Assembly: GCA_027490215.1 (NCBI GenBank)
Contig: JAIXYO010000046.1
Coordinates: 164,279 to 228,278, forward strand
DNA from: Rubrivivax sp.
Lineage (GTDB): Bacteria; Pseudomonadota; Gammaproteobacteria; Burkholderiales; Burkholderiaceae_C
Length of the DNA stretch: 64,000 nt
Direction: 5' to 3'
Shown here: one piece after another, positions 20,665 through 30,621 of the stretch
Position numbering within the stretch: position 1 is the stretch's first letter
How the letters are laid out: the number at the start of each line of letters is the position of its first letter
Made by a program: the position numbers and the translations under genes
Notes under the pieces: model-generated
Told to the model about the DNA's origin: nothing
The model's database searches: none
Seen by the model: only the letters and a program-made list of their open reading frames with translations

Positions 20665-21555
20665 ATGAATCGCATCGGTTTCTATGTCGTCGGCGCACTG
20701 GTCGCGCTGCTCGTCGCGTTCTCTACGCTGTTCATCGTCGATCAACGGCAGTATGCGGTGATCTACGCGCTCGGCGAAATCAAGGAGGTCGTCACCGAGC
20801 CCGGGTTGAAATTCAAGCTACCACCGCCGTTCCAGAACGTGGTCTTCCTCGATCGGCGCACACAGACGCTTGACAGCCCGGAGACGCGACCGATCTTCAC
20901 CGCCGAGAAGAAGAGCCTGGTGATTGACTGGCTGGTCAAGTGGCGTGTCACCGATGCACGCCAATTCATCCGTAACAACGGCGTCGACATGCGCAATGTC
21001 GAAAGCCGCCTGAGCCCGATCGTGCAGGCTGCGTTCAATGAAGAAGTGACCAAGCGCACCGTTCAGGCAATGCTCGCCACCGACCGTGACCGCGTGATGC
21101 AGGGCGTGCGCACCCGGCTGACCGACGAAGCCAAGTCCTTCGGCATAGAAATCGTCGACGTGCGCATCAAGCGCGTCGATTTCTCCGCCAACATCACTGA
21201 TTCGGTCTACCGCCGGATGGAATCCGAGCGCAAGCGCGTCGCCAACGAACTGCGATCAACCGGTGCTGCAGAGGCCGAGAAGATTCGTGCGGATGCTGAC
21301 CGCCAGCGCGAGGTGATCGTCGCCGAAGCCTACCGCGATGCGCAGAAGGTGAAAGGCGAGGGCGATGCAAGGGCGTCGACGCTGTACGCCGATGCCTTTG
21401 GCCGCGATCCGCAATTCGCACAGTTCTACCGAAGCCTTGAAGCCTATCGAACCAGCTTCCGCAACAAGAACGACGTGATGGTTCTGGATCCGTCGAGTGA
21501 GTTCTTCGATGCGATGCGCGGGAACAACGGGAGCGCCCCGTCCGTCAAGAAGTGA
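20665..21555 (+). CDS. hflC: HflC subunit of the HflKC membrane complex
   Basis: The product is 296 residues: an N-terminal transmembrane helix (about 5-25), a band-7/SPFH domain (IVDQRQYAVIYALGEI) and a C-terminal coiled coil with the usual AEKIRADADRQREVIVAEA-type repeat. It is the partner of HflK in the FtsH-associated complex. It sits 18 bases after hflK, and its stop overlaps the next small gene (GTGA). Confidence 0.97.
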   Translation: MNRIGFYVVGALVALLVAFSTLFIVDQRQYAVIYALGEIKEVVTEPGLKFKLPPPFQNVVFLDRRTQTLDSPETRPIFTAEKKSLVIDWLVKWRVTDARQFIRNNGVDMRNVESRLSPIVQAAFNEEVTKRTVQAMLATDRDRVMQGVRTRLTDEAKSFGIEIVDVRIKRVDFSANITDSVYRRMESERKRVANELRSTGAAEAEKIRADADRQREVIVAEAYRDAQKVKGEGDARASTLYADAFGRDPQFAQFYRSLEAYRTSFRNKNDVMVLDPSSEFFDAMRGNNGSAPSVKK

Positions 21556-21758
21556 GCGGCGCCGGAGATCCCTGGGATGCGCTGCTGCTGGCGTTTGGCT
21601 TGATGCTGGTGTTGGAAGGGCTGCTGCCCTTCCTGAGTCCACCGCAATGGCGGGCCTTGTTTGCACAGGCCGCGAAGCTCACCGATGGGCAACTGCGGTT
21701 TCTTGGCCTGACGGCCCTGATCGTCGGTTGCGCCATCCTGCTGTTCGCCTTCGATTGA
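21552..21758 (+). CDS. DUF2065 small membrane protein (YjeT-like)
   Basis: The product is 68 residues: two hydrophobic helices (about 8-28 and 48-66) joined by a short loop with PPQWRALFAQAAKLTDGQLRFLG. This matches the DUF2065/YjeT family of small inner-membrane proteins encoded next to hflC in many proteobacteria. Function is unknown. It starts with GTG overlapping the hflC stop, so it is almost certainly cotranslated. Confidence 0.85.
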   Translation: MSGAGDPWDALLLAFGLMLVLEGLLPFLSPPQWRALFAQAAKLTDGQLRFLGLTALIVGCAILLFAFD

Positions 21759-21783
21759 GCTGAGTCCGAGGACTACTTTCGGG

Positions 21784-21812
21784 CTGTCGGCTCCAAGTGC
21801 CCCGCCTACAAT
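21784..21812 (+). promoter_or_regulatory. Possible sigma-70 promoter for hisZ-purA
   Basis: A TACAAT hexamer at 21807-21812 sits 17 bases after a weak -35 (CTGTCG, 21784-21789) in the 82-bp gap before hisZ. The -10 is good and the -35 is poor. It would give the hisZ-purA part of the run its own promoter. Confidence 0.35.
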
Positions 21813-21840
21813 CCTCGTTTTAACAGGGTGGTGCATTGAC

Positions 21841-23007
21841 ATGGTGTCTGCTTGGCTGCTGCCGGAGCACATCGCTGACGTTCTGCCTGCACAGGCACGG
21901 CAGGTGGAGCGCATGCGCAGAACCCTGCTTGATGTGGCCGGCAGTTATGGTTACGAATTGGTGATCCCGCCACTGGTGGAGCACCTGGAGTCGCTGTTGA
22001 GCGGCACGGGTCGCGAGCTCGATCTGCGCACGTTCAAACTGGTCGATCAGCTCAGCGGTCGCACCGTCGGCATGCGTGCCGACAGCACGCCGCAAGTGGC
22101 CCGAATCGATGCGCATCTGCTCAATCGCGAGGGCGTCACGCGCTTGTGCTATTGCGGACCGTTGCTGCACACCTTGCCTTCAGGCTTGCATGGCACCCGC
22201 GAACCCCTGCAGTTTGGTGCAGAAATCTTCGGGCATTCAGGCCTGGAGGCCGACCTGGAGGTCATTGATCTCGCCCTCGATTGCGCGAAGGCTGTTGGCC
22301 TGCAGTCACCCACACTTGATATGAGCGATGCCCGCATCGTCCGCGGGTTGCTCGCTGGCGCTGCGATTGATTCCGAGCATATTCATGCGGTGGTCGACGC
22401 GCTGGCAGCCAAGGACGGCGCCGAATTGGGTCGCCTGAGCAGCGGCCTGTCGTCAGAGGTGCGTGCCGGCTTGCAGTGCCTGCTGCGCCTGTATGGCAAC
22501 GACGAAGTGCTGACCTCGGCCGAGGCCCAGTTGCCAAAGCGTGCAGCGATCACCGAGGCGTTGCGTGATCTGCGATTGCTGGGACGTCATGTCCAGGCGG
22601 CCTATCCCGACGTACAGGTTGGCTATGACCTGGCCGATGTGGGGGGCTACGCGTACTACAGCGGCGCGCGCTTTGCGCTCTATGCGCCGGGTTCGTGCGA
22701 TGCGCTGCTTCGTGGCGGGCGTTACGACGAAGTGGGGGCGGTGTTTGGCCGCAGCCGCCCGGCGGTTGGATTCAGTGTGGTCGACCTGAAGGAACTCGCC
22801 GAGCAGGCCCCTGTGGGTCGGTCGCCTGCTGCGATACGTGCGCCGTGGTCAGAGGACTCTTCCTTGCGCGATGCTGTTCGGCGACTGCGACAGCAAGGTG
22901 AGTCGGTCATCTGCTTGCTGTCGGGCCACGACATGGAAGGTGAGGGCTTTGACTGCGACCGGGAGCTGGTTTCGCAAGGTGGCGATTGGGTCGTGCGGAC
23001 CTTATGA
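21841..23007 (+). CDS. hisZ: ATP phosphoribosyltransferase regulatory subunit HisZ
   Basis: The product is 388 residues with the catalytic-core fold of histidyl-tRNA synthetase but without its anticodon-binding domain, and with degenerate motifs (compare RGGRYDEVGAVFGRSRPAVGFS). HisZ partners the short form of HisG and gives it histidine feedback control. Its presence implies a short hisG elsewhere in this genome. Linkage hflC-DUF2065-hisZ-purA is standard in Burkholderiales. Start ATG at 21841. Confidence 0.95.
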   Translation: MVSAWLLPEHIADVLPAQARQVERMRRTLLDVAGSYGYELVIPPLVEHLESLLSGTGRELDLRTFKLVDQLSGRTVGMRADSTPQVARIDAHLLNREGVTRLCYCGPLLHTLPSGLHGTREPLQFGAEIFGHSGLEADLEVIDLALDCAKAVGLQSPTLDMSDARIVRGLLAGAAIDSEHIHAVVDALAAKDGAELGRLSSGLSSEVRAGLQCLLRLYGNDEVLTSAEAQLPKRAAITEALRDLRLLGRHVQAAYPDVQVGYDLADVGGYAYYSGARFALYAPGSCDALLRGGRYDEVGAVFGRSRPAVGFSVVDLKELAEQAPVGRSPAAIRAPWSEDSSLRDAVRRLRQQGESVICLLSGHDMEGEGFDCDRELVSQGGDWVVRTL

Positions 23008-24411
<1,404 letters not shown>

Positions 24412-24454
24412 ACGCGACAGCGACGATGCCCTCGGTCAGTTCAAGGAGACGCGC

Positions 24455-24976
24455 ATGCTGACCGACGACGGTAAGCACCTTTATGTCTCATGGGGTGAAT
24501 ACCACATGCTGATCGAGCGGCTGGCGCTGAAGATTCACGCGTCAGGTTGGGAGTTCGATCAGATACTTTGTCTCGCACGAGGTGGCATGCGGCCGGGCGA
24601 TGTGTTGTCGCGGGTGTTCGACAAGCCGCTGGGCATCATGTCTACCAGTTCCTACCGAGCCGCTGGAGGTACCTTGCAAGGCCGGCTGGACATGGCGACT
24701 TACATTACCTTGCCGCAAGGCGAATTGGGTGGCCGCGTGCTGCTGGTCGACGACCTGGCCGATACCGGTGTGACCCTGCGGGCCGTCGTCGATCGGTTGC
24801 GTGGCATGCCCTCGATCAGCGAACTCCGCTCAGCAGTGATCTGGACGAAAGGGATTTCGTCGTACCGGCCCGACTATCACGTCGAACTGCTGCCCACGAG
24901 CCCGTGGATCCACCAACCGTTCGAGGAATACGATGACATGCGGCCCGACAAGCTCGCGAAGAAATTCGCCATTTGA
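24455..24976 (+). CDS. Type I phosphoribosyltransferase
   Basis: The product is 173 residues with the PRPP-binding motif VLLVDDLADTGVTLRAV and an early RGGMRPGDVLSRVF loop, a layout seen in hypoxanthine/xanthine phosphoribosyltransferases. It probably salvages a purine base to its nucleotide, fitting its position after purA; the base cannot be read from sequence. The ATG at 24455 has a strong AAGGAG Shine-Dalgarno just upstream. Confidence 0.85.
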   Translation: MLTDDGKHLYVSWGEYHMLIERLALKIHASGWEFDQILCLARGGMRPGDVLSRVFDKPLGIMSTSSYRAAGGTLQGRLDMATYITLPQGELGGRVLLVDDLADTGVTLRAVVDRLRGMPSISELRSAVIWTKGISSYRPDYHVELLPTSPWIHQPFEEYDDMRPDKLAKKFAI

Positions 24977-25001
24977 GCGCCTCTAGCGTCGCCGAACATG
25001 C

Positions 25002-25025
25002 GCACTGTCAACCCATCGACAGTGC
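25002..25025. terminator. Hairpin after the phosphoribosyltransferase gene
   Basis: GCACTGTC and GACAGTGC form a perfect 8-bp stem with an 8-base loop, 26 bases after the stop codon. There is no U-run on the plus side, so it is at best a weak or Rho-aided terminator or an mRNA-end stabiliser. Confidence 0.3.
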
Positions 25026-25045
25026 ATTCAAAACCCGAAAACAAA

Positions 25046-25069
25046 GAAGCCAGCACATGTGCTGGCTTC
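25046..25069 (-). terminator. Perfect 24-bp palindrome, terminator of the tRNA-Leu gene
   Basis: GAAGCCAGCA and TGCTGGCTTC form a perfect 10-bp stem around CATG. On the minus strand it comes eight bases after the tRNA CCA end and is followed by TTTGTTTTC, as expected for intrinsic termination. On the plus strand ATATATTT follows, so it may act in both directions. Confidence 0.7.
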
Positions 25070-25077
25070 GATATATT

Positions 25078-25162
<85 letters not shown>

Positions 25163-25178
25163 ATTCAGGAAGCCTGAG

Positions 25179-25207
25179 ATCATATCATCGACAAGACAAC
25201 AAACCAA
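25179..25207 (-). promoter_or_regulatory. Sigma-70 promoter of tRNA-Leu
   Basis: On the minus strand TTGGTT (25207-25202) and TATGAT (25184-25179) are separated by 17 bases, and the -10 lies about 16 bases before the mature tRNA 5' end. The promoter occupies most of the 72-bp gap to the divergent rnr start. Confidence 0.6.
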
Positions 25208-25234
25208 CCCCCAAACGCCGTCGGCGCTGACCTC

Positions 25235-27487
25235 ATGAGCGAGGTTGAAGGGACCGTTCAGGGGCACCGCGACGGACACGGCTTCGTGATCCGCGACGAT
25301 CGCCAAGCCGATCTGTACCTCTCCCAGCAGGAAATGCGCGCGGTGCTGCACCGCGATCGAGTCAAGGCGCGCATCGTGCGGTTCGATCGCAAGGGGCGCC
25401 CCGAAGGCCGGGTACTCGAAATCATCGAGCGCAAGAAGGCGCCAATCATCGGCCGTCTGCTGCACGAAAGCGGCGTGTGGCTCGTGGCACCAGAAGACAA
25501 GCGGTACGGGCAGGACATCCTGATCCCCAAGAACGCGGTGGCCAATGCAACGGCAGGACAAGTCGTTGCGATCGAGTTGACCGAACCCCCTTCGATGTAC
25601 TCGCAACCCGTGGGCCGCGTGACCGAGGTGCTGGGCGAGATCGATGACCCCGGCATGGAAATCGAGATCGCGGTACGCAAGTACGAAGTGCCGCACCGCT
25701 TCTCAGCAGAGACGTTGGCGCAGGCTGCGGGCTTGCCCGACAAGATCCGCCCCGTCGATCGCAAACAGCGCATTGACCTGACCGATGTCGCGCTCGTCAC
25801 GATCGATGGCGAAGACGCGCGCGACTTCGATGATGCGGTCTATTGCGAGCCCGCCGTGGTTGGCAAGGGCGCAGGCCGCAGCAAAGCACCGAACGGTTGG
25901 CGTCTGCTGGTCGCGATTGCCGACGTCAGTCACTACGTGAAACCTGGCGAGCCGCTGGACAACGACGCCTACGAGCGCGCCACCTCGGTGTATTTCCCGC
26001 GCCGTGTGATCCCGATGCTGCCGGAGAAGCTCTCCAACGGACTGTGTTCGCTCAATCCGAACGAAGACCGGCTGGCGATGGTGTGCGACATGCTGATCAC
26101 CGCCACGGGTGAGATCCACGCCTACCAGTTCTTCCCCGCCATCATCAATTCACACGCCCGTTTCACTTACAACGAAGTGGCGGCGATCCTGGGCAACACG
26201 CGTGGCCCCGAGGCCATGCGCCGCAAGGACCGGATCGACGACCTGCTGAACCTCAACGAGGTCTACCGCGCGCTGGTGAAAGAACGCGGCAAGCGTGGCG
26301 CGATCGACTTCGAGACGACAGAGACGCAGATCGTCTGCGACGACAACGGCCGCATCGAGAAGATCGTTCCGCGCACCCGCAACGAGGCGCACAAGCTGAT
26401 CGAAGAAGCCATGCTGGCGGCCAATGTCTGCGCTGCCGACTTCATCGCCGGCGCCAAGCACCCATCGCTGTACCGCGTTCACGAAGGACCGACGCCCGAA
26501 AAGAAGACGCTGCTGCAGAACTACCTGAAGGCGCTCGGCCTGGGTCTGTCGATCAGCGACGATCCGAAACCGCGCGAGTACCAGCAGATCGCGGCTGCCA
26601 CCAAGGATCGCGTCGATGCCGAGCAGATCCATTCGATGCTGCTGCGATCGATGCAGCAAGCGATCTACACCGCCAGCAACAGCGGGCATTTCGGGTTGGC
26701 CTACGAGGCCTATACCCACTTCACCAGCCCGATCCGGCGCTATCCGGACCTGCTGGTGCACCGCGTCATCAAGGCCATCCTGGGCAGCAAGCGCTACCTG
26801 CTGAGCAAGGGGATGGTCGAATCGATGCCACCGGCGCGCAGCATGGGCAAGTCGCCCAAGCAGGCCAAGCCCGCGAAGGCAGTGACGCTGAGTGCCGAGG
26901 GGGAGGTCTGGGAAGTCGCGGGCGCCCATTGCAGCGCCAACGAGCGGCGAGCCGACGAGGCCTCGCGAGATGTCGAGGCCTGGTTGAAATGCCGCTACAT
27001 GCGCGAACACCTGGGCGAGGAATTCAGCGGTCGCGTCAGCGCGGCCACCAGTTTCGGGCTGTTCGTGCAGCTCGATGGTTTGTATGTTGAAGGCTTGGTG
27101 CACATCACCGAATTGGGTGGCGAGTACTACCGCTTCGACGAAGTCAAGCAGGAGCTGCGCGGTGAACGCACTGGCGTGCGCTACGCCGTTGGATCGCGTG
27201 TTCGGGTGCAGGTCAGCCGCGTCGACCTCGACGGCCGCAAGATCGACTTCCGCATGGTGCGCGACGGTGAAGAGGATGCCGCGATGGTCCGCGCCAAGCG
27301 CGAGCGTACAACCGATCGAAATGCCAGTGCGGTGGCTGAGTTGGCCAGCGTCAAGGAGACCGATCGGGCGGTGAAGGCGGCGGGTAAGCGCAAGGGCTAC
27401 AGCGCCTCAGGCGCGCGTCTGAATCCAGTGCGTGCCGCCAAAACGACCGCCCGAAAGGGGCCAGCCAAGGCCGCCAAACGGCGCTAG
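25235..27487 (+). CDS. rnr: Ribonuclease R, lacking the usual N-terminal HTH domain
   Basis: The product is 750 residues: cold-shock-like domains from residue 5 (EGTVQGHRDGHGF), the RNB exonuclease core with the metal-binding DGEDARDFDDAVYC, a C-terminal S1 domain (SGRVSAATSFGLFVQLDGLYVEGLVHI), and a Lys/Arg-rich tail. RNase R degrades structured RNA 3' to 5' and matures tmRNA and rRNA. The protein begins where the first cold-shock domain begins. The roughly 80-residue N-terminal helix-turn-helix region of E. coli RNase R has no counterpart, because the DNA upstream is the tRNA promoter and gene. Confidence 0.96.
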   Translation: MSEVEGTVQGHRDGHGFVIRDDRQADLYLSQQEMRAVLHRDRVKARIVRFDRKGRPEGRVLEIIERKKAPIIGRLLHESGVWLVAPEDKRYGQDILIPKNAVANATAGQVVAIELTEPPSMYSQPVGRVTEVLGEIDDPGMEIEIAVRKYEVPHRFSAETLAQAAGLPDKIRPVDRKQRIDLTDVALVTIDGEDARDFDDAVYCEPAVVGKGAGRSKAPNGWRLLVAIADVSHYVKPGEPLDNDAYERATSVYFPRRVIPMLPEKLSNGLCSLNPNEDRLAMVCDMLITATGEIHAYQFFPAIINSHARFTYNEVAAILGNTRGPEAMRRKDRIDDLLNLNEVYRALVKERGKRGAIDFETTETQIVCDDNGRIEKIVPRTRNEAHKLIEEAMLAANVCAADFIAGAKHPSLYRVHEGPTPEKKTLLQNYLKALGLGLSISDDPKPREYQQIAAATKDRVDAEQIHSMLLRSMQQAIYTASNSGHFGLAYEAYTHFTSPIRRYPDLLVHRVIKAILGSKRYLLSKGMVESMPPARSMGKSPKQAKPAKAVTLSAEGEVWEVAGAHCSANERRADEASRDVEAWLKCRYMREHLGEEFSGRVSAATSFGLFVQLDGLYVEGLVHITELGGEYYRFDEVKQELRGERTGVRYAVGSRVRVQVSRVDLDGRKIDFRMVRDGEEDAAMVRAKRERTTDRNASAVAELASVKETDRAVKAAGKRKGYSASGARLNPVRAAKTTARKGPAKAAKRR

Positions 27488-27500
27488 ACAAGCCTGTGGG

Positions 27501-29042
27501 TCAGCGGGCAGGGCGGCCGTAGCGCAGATCGCGCTGCAGCCGCTGAATCAGCTCGCTCGCCGGCAAGGCGCCATGCTGCATCGGCTCCGCTGCAGCGCCA
27601 TGATCGGCGACCGCTTGTGAAGCCGTGCTGAACGCCATGCTGAGTTCTTCGTCGGACTCGCACTTGCCGGCCTGTGCCCACCGCCCGCCGAGCCAGCCGG
27701 CCAGCACATCGCCAGTGCCACCGCTGGCGAGGGAGCCATTGCCCGTGCCATTCAGATGCGGCACCTGTCCCGGCGCCGCAATGATGCTGCCCGAGCCCTT
27801 CAGCACGACCACGCAACGGGTCAGCTCGGTGAGCTCGCGAGCCGCATTCAACCGATCGGCCTGCACCTTGGCGGTGTCACAGCCCAGCAATCTGGCTGCT
27901 TCCAGGGGGTGCGGCGTCAGTACCGTGGCCAGAGAGCGCTTGGTGCGTGCCCGCAGTTGCGTCAGCAGCTGCGGGTCGGTGGCCACGGCGTTCAGCGCAT
28001 CGGCATCGAGTACCAGTCGGCCGGCGAGGCTCAGCAGGCGTGGCACGCGGTCGCGCACTGCTTCGCCGCCGCCGCAGCCGCACACCACGGTGGCTACCGC
28101 CAGCACTTCGGCATCCGATCGGGACCAGTTGCTGCGCATCATCAGCTCGGGGTGCAGCGTATCGACTCCAAGGCCTGCCGCGTCGGCATCCTGCAGCCAC
28201 TCGACGAAGACGCGGCCCGCACCAGCCGCCTGCGCCGCCCGAGCGGCCAGCAATGCCGCACCGGCCATGCCACCTGCACCGCCGACGATGGCCACGTCGC
28301 CGAAGCTACCCTTGTGGCGGGCGTGCAGGCGCAGGTGTGCCGGTGCAGGAGAGCCGCTGAGCCAGGCGTCTGGGCGCGCCTCCCCATCAGTCATGCCGAG
28401 CTCGTCGAACCATACTGCGCCCGCGTGGTCACGGCCTTCGGCGGTGAACAGCCCCGGCTTCAAGGTCAGCAGCGACAGCGTGTGATCGGCACGAACGCAA
28501 GCCTGTCCGACCCGGCGGCCGGTGTTGGCGTCGAGGCCGGTGGGCAGATCGATCGCAAGGACCTGGCAGCCGCTGGTGTTGAGCTGCTCGATGCATTCGG
28601 CCAGCTTGCCCTCCGGCGCACGTGTGGTACCGATGCCGAGTAGCGCATCGATTGCGAAGTCAAAGCTGTCTGACGGCGCGGGCAAGTGATCGCTGATCTG
28701 CACCCCCGCTGCGATCGCGCGCTCGCGCGCCACCAGCGCATCCGCGGGCGCGGGCCGATCGCCTGCTGTCGTGCCCAGCCAAGTAAGGAAAACCTGCTTG
28801 CCTGCGGCCTGCAGGCAAGCAGCGGCTTCCAAGCCATCTCCACCGTTGTTGCCCGGGCCGGCAGCCACCCAGATGCGCTGCGCATGCGGGGCGACCGCCA
28901 GTGTCAGGCGAGCCACGGAGTCACCCGCGCGCTGCATCAGCGCGTGCGGTGGCAAGCGGGAGGCGGCACGCGTTTCGATCTCACGCGTGGCCGCGGTGGA
29001 GTGCAGTGGCCAGGGTCGTGTCGGCGCAAGGATGCGATGCAT
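27501..29042 (-). CDS. nnr: Bifunctional NAD(P)H-hydrate epimerase/dehydratase
   Basis: The product is 513 residues with two domains. The N-terminal epimerase carries GPGNNGGDGLEAA (about 63-75) and IDLPTGLDANTG. The C-terminal ADP-dependent dehydratase carries LTPHPLEAARLL and the nucleotide-binding LASGGTGDVLAGWLGG. Together they repair hydrated NADH and NADPH. It lies 62 bases downstream of dadA on the minus strand and converges with rnr, with 13 bases between them. The start is the ATG at 29042. Confidence 0.96.
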   Translation of the reverse strand: MHRILAPTRPWPLHSTAATREIETRAASRLPPHALMQRAGDSVARLTLAVAPHAQRIWVAAGPGNNGGDGLEAAACLQAAGKQVFLTWLGTTAGDRPAPADALVARERAIAAGVQISDHLPAPSDSFDFAIDALLGIGTTRAPEGKLAECIEQLNTSGCQVLAIDLPTGLDANTGRRVGQACVRADHTLSLLTLKPGLFTAEGRDHAGAVWFDELGMTDGEARPDAWLSGSPAPAHLRLHARHKGSFGDVAIVGGAGGMAGAALLAARAAQAAGAGRVFVEWLQDADAAGLGVDTLHPELMMRSNWSRSDAEVLAVATVVCGCGGGEAVRDRVPRLLSLAGRLVLDADALNAVATDPQLLTQLRARTKRSLATVLTPHPLEAARLLGCDTAKVQADRLNAARELTELTRCVVVLKGSGSIIAAPGQVPHLNGTGNGSLASGGTGDVLAGWLGGRWAQAGKCESDEELSMAFSTASQAVADHGAAAEPMQHGALPASELIQRLQRDLRYGRPAR

Positions 29043-29104
29043 GCGGGGTCCGCCAGGGCGGTTGAGCGCGAGGATCTCGATGATGCGCCGAGACCGGCAT
29101 CGCG

Positions 29105-30367
29105 TCAGCGAAATCGGTCGATCGTCAGCCCCGCGGTGTCGATTTCAGCGGCGACGCCTGCGATCAGCGCCGACAGTACCCGCGCCGAACCGCAAGACAT
29201 CGTCCATCCGGCGCTGCCGTGCCCGAGGTTCAGCCACACACCGTCCAGCCCGCTGCGACCGATCACCGGCAAGCCGTCCGGCAACGCAGGGGTGCTCCCT
29301 TGCCACTGCTGCGCCTGCCCGGTGCGCGCGGCGCCGGGAAACCATTCGTCCAGGCTTCGATACAACAGCTTCAACGCCGCCGCTTCATGAGTGCGGCTCA
29401 TCGCCCCGACGTGTGCGCCTCCGGACACACGTAGCCGATTCCCCGCGCGCACGATCGACACACCGCGCCGTGGATCCAGCAGCACCGATGTCGGGCCCAG
29501 GTGAGGATGGACCTCGTCCAGACGCAGTGGGGCGGTCACCGACACCCCGGCCACGCCGATCAAAGGCAGCTTCAGCCCCCTTGGTGTCAGCAGGCGGGTT
29601 GAGCTCAGACCGGCGCATACCACCACCGCGTCGAAGCTCTCCTGCTGGCGTTGCGAGCCCCGCGTCACTGTCAATTCGGGCCGCGCACCCGGCTGAATGG
29701 CGAGCACTTGCGCATTGAAGGCGAAGCGTGCGCCTTGTCGTTGCGCCTGCTGCTTGATCAGGTGGGCAAACTCACGGCTGTTGCCTGCGCCTTCGTCGGG
29801 CAAATGCACGGCAGCGTGCAGCGCTGCACGCGGATTCAAGCCAGGTTCGAGCGAGCGGCATTCATCGGCGGTAAGTTGCCGGTGGCGCACACCGAGCTGC
29901 CCCAGCACCGCCACCGCAGCCAGCAGGCGTTGCGACTCGCCAGCGCTGCGCGCTACCACGGTGACCCCCGATGAGCGCTCGTAATCCAGATGCAGCGACT
30001 GGGTGAGTTCGGTCGTGCATGCACTGCTGTAGGTGGCGAGTCGGTGCTGCCGCTCATGGATTTCGCTCTGCGCTGCCCGGCGATTCGCGCGCAGCCATTT
30101 CAGTGTCCAGCTGGCACTGCCCGGGCTGCCCAGCGGGAGTGCCGCGGGCAGTCGGCCTCGCACGGTCAGTCCGACCAGGCCGCCCGCCACTGCCAACGGC
30201 GACCACACCGTTGCACAACCAGCGCCGTCGAGCCCGGCGTGCGCAAAGCTGGCCTCGGCCGCGATGCTGCCGCCCTGCTCGAACACGGTGACGTCGTGAC
30301 CAGCCGTGGCCAATTCGTAGGCGGAAGTGACGCCGACGATACCGGCGCCAATCACTGCAATGCGCAT
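29105..30367 (-). CDS. dadA: D-amino acid dehydrogenase small subunit-like FAD oxidoreductase
   Basis: The product is about 420 residues. It starts with an FAD-binding Rossmann motif (IGAGIVGVTSAYELATAGH) and is homologous to the DAO superfamily throughout; a C-terminal NLGHGSAGWTMSCGS motif is typical of DadA. DadA deaminates D-amino acids such as D-alanine, passing electrons to the respiratory chain at the inner membrane. I start at the ATG at 30367; a GTG at 30379 would add four residues. Substrate range is not certain from sequence. It is probably cotranscribed with nnr. Confidence 0.85.
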   Translation of the reverse strand: MRIAVIGAGIVGVTSAYELATAGHDVTVFEQGGSIAAEASFAHAGLDGAGCATVWSPLAVAGGLVGLTVRGRLPAALPLGSPGSASWTLKWLRANRRAAQSEIHERQHRLATYSSACTTELTQSLHLDYERSSGVTVVARSAGESQRLLAAVAVLGQLGVRHRQLTADECRSLEPGLNPRAALHAAVHLPDEGAGNSREFAHLIKQQAQRQGARFAFNAQVLAIQPGARPELTVTRGSQRQQESFDAVVVCAGLSSTRLLTPRGLKLPLIGVAGVSVTAPLRLDEVHPHLGPTSVLLDPRRGVSIVRAGNRLRVSGGAHVGAMSRTHEAAALKLLYRSLDEWFPGAARTGQAQQWQGSTPALPDGLPVIGRSGLDGVWLNLGHGSAGWTMSCGSARVLSALIAGVAAEIDTAGLTIDRFR

Positions 30368-30461
30368 GGGCAAGACCACTGCGCGAACTGCGGGTTCGGC
30401 ATTCGGGAGGCTGCTGGAGAGGTGCGGGAGTTTGAAACGGGTGCCGAATGCATGTCGGGGC

Positions 30462-30470
30462 TGATATACT
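30462..30470 (+). promoter_or_regulatory. Extended -10 promoter of the rpsB operon
   Basis: TGATATACT is an extended -10 (TGnTATACT) about 150 bases before the rpsB start. The expected -35 site holds only a weak match. Transcription would start near 30477 and give a leader of about 145 bases, enough to include the structured element that follows. Confidence 0.5.
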
Positions 30471-30524
30471 CAGCGGGTTTTTCCGGGGCTGGGTTAGGTC
30501 CCGACCGCGAATAAACACATCCGC

Positions 30525-30597
30525 AAATCCGGCTGCCAAAAGGTGTCGCCGAGGTGTTGGAAATCTTCCAGCACCAGGGGCGATTCAAGCCGGATTT
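30525..30597 (+). promoter_or_regulatory. Structured rpsB (S2) mRNA leader, candidate autoregulatory element
   Basis: Three nested stems are visible. A perfect 10-bp outer stem joins 30525-30534 (AAATCCGGCT) to 30588-30597. A 6-bp middle stem joins 30545-30550 to 30579-30584 with one wobble. An inner 10-bp hairpin lies at 30553-30562 and 30566-30575, with loop ATC and one wobble. It ends 14 bases before the Shine-Dalgarno. In E. coli ribosomal protein S2 represses rpsB-tsf through a conserved leader; this is the likely betaproteobacterial counterpart. Confidence 0.6.
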
Positions 30598-30621
30598 TAG
30601 AATCAACCTTTGGAGTTGTTA

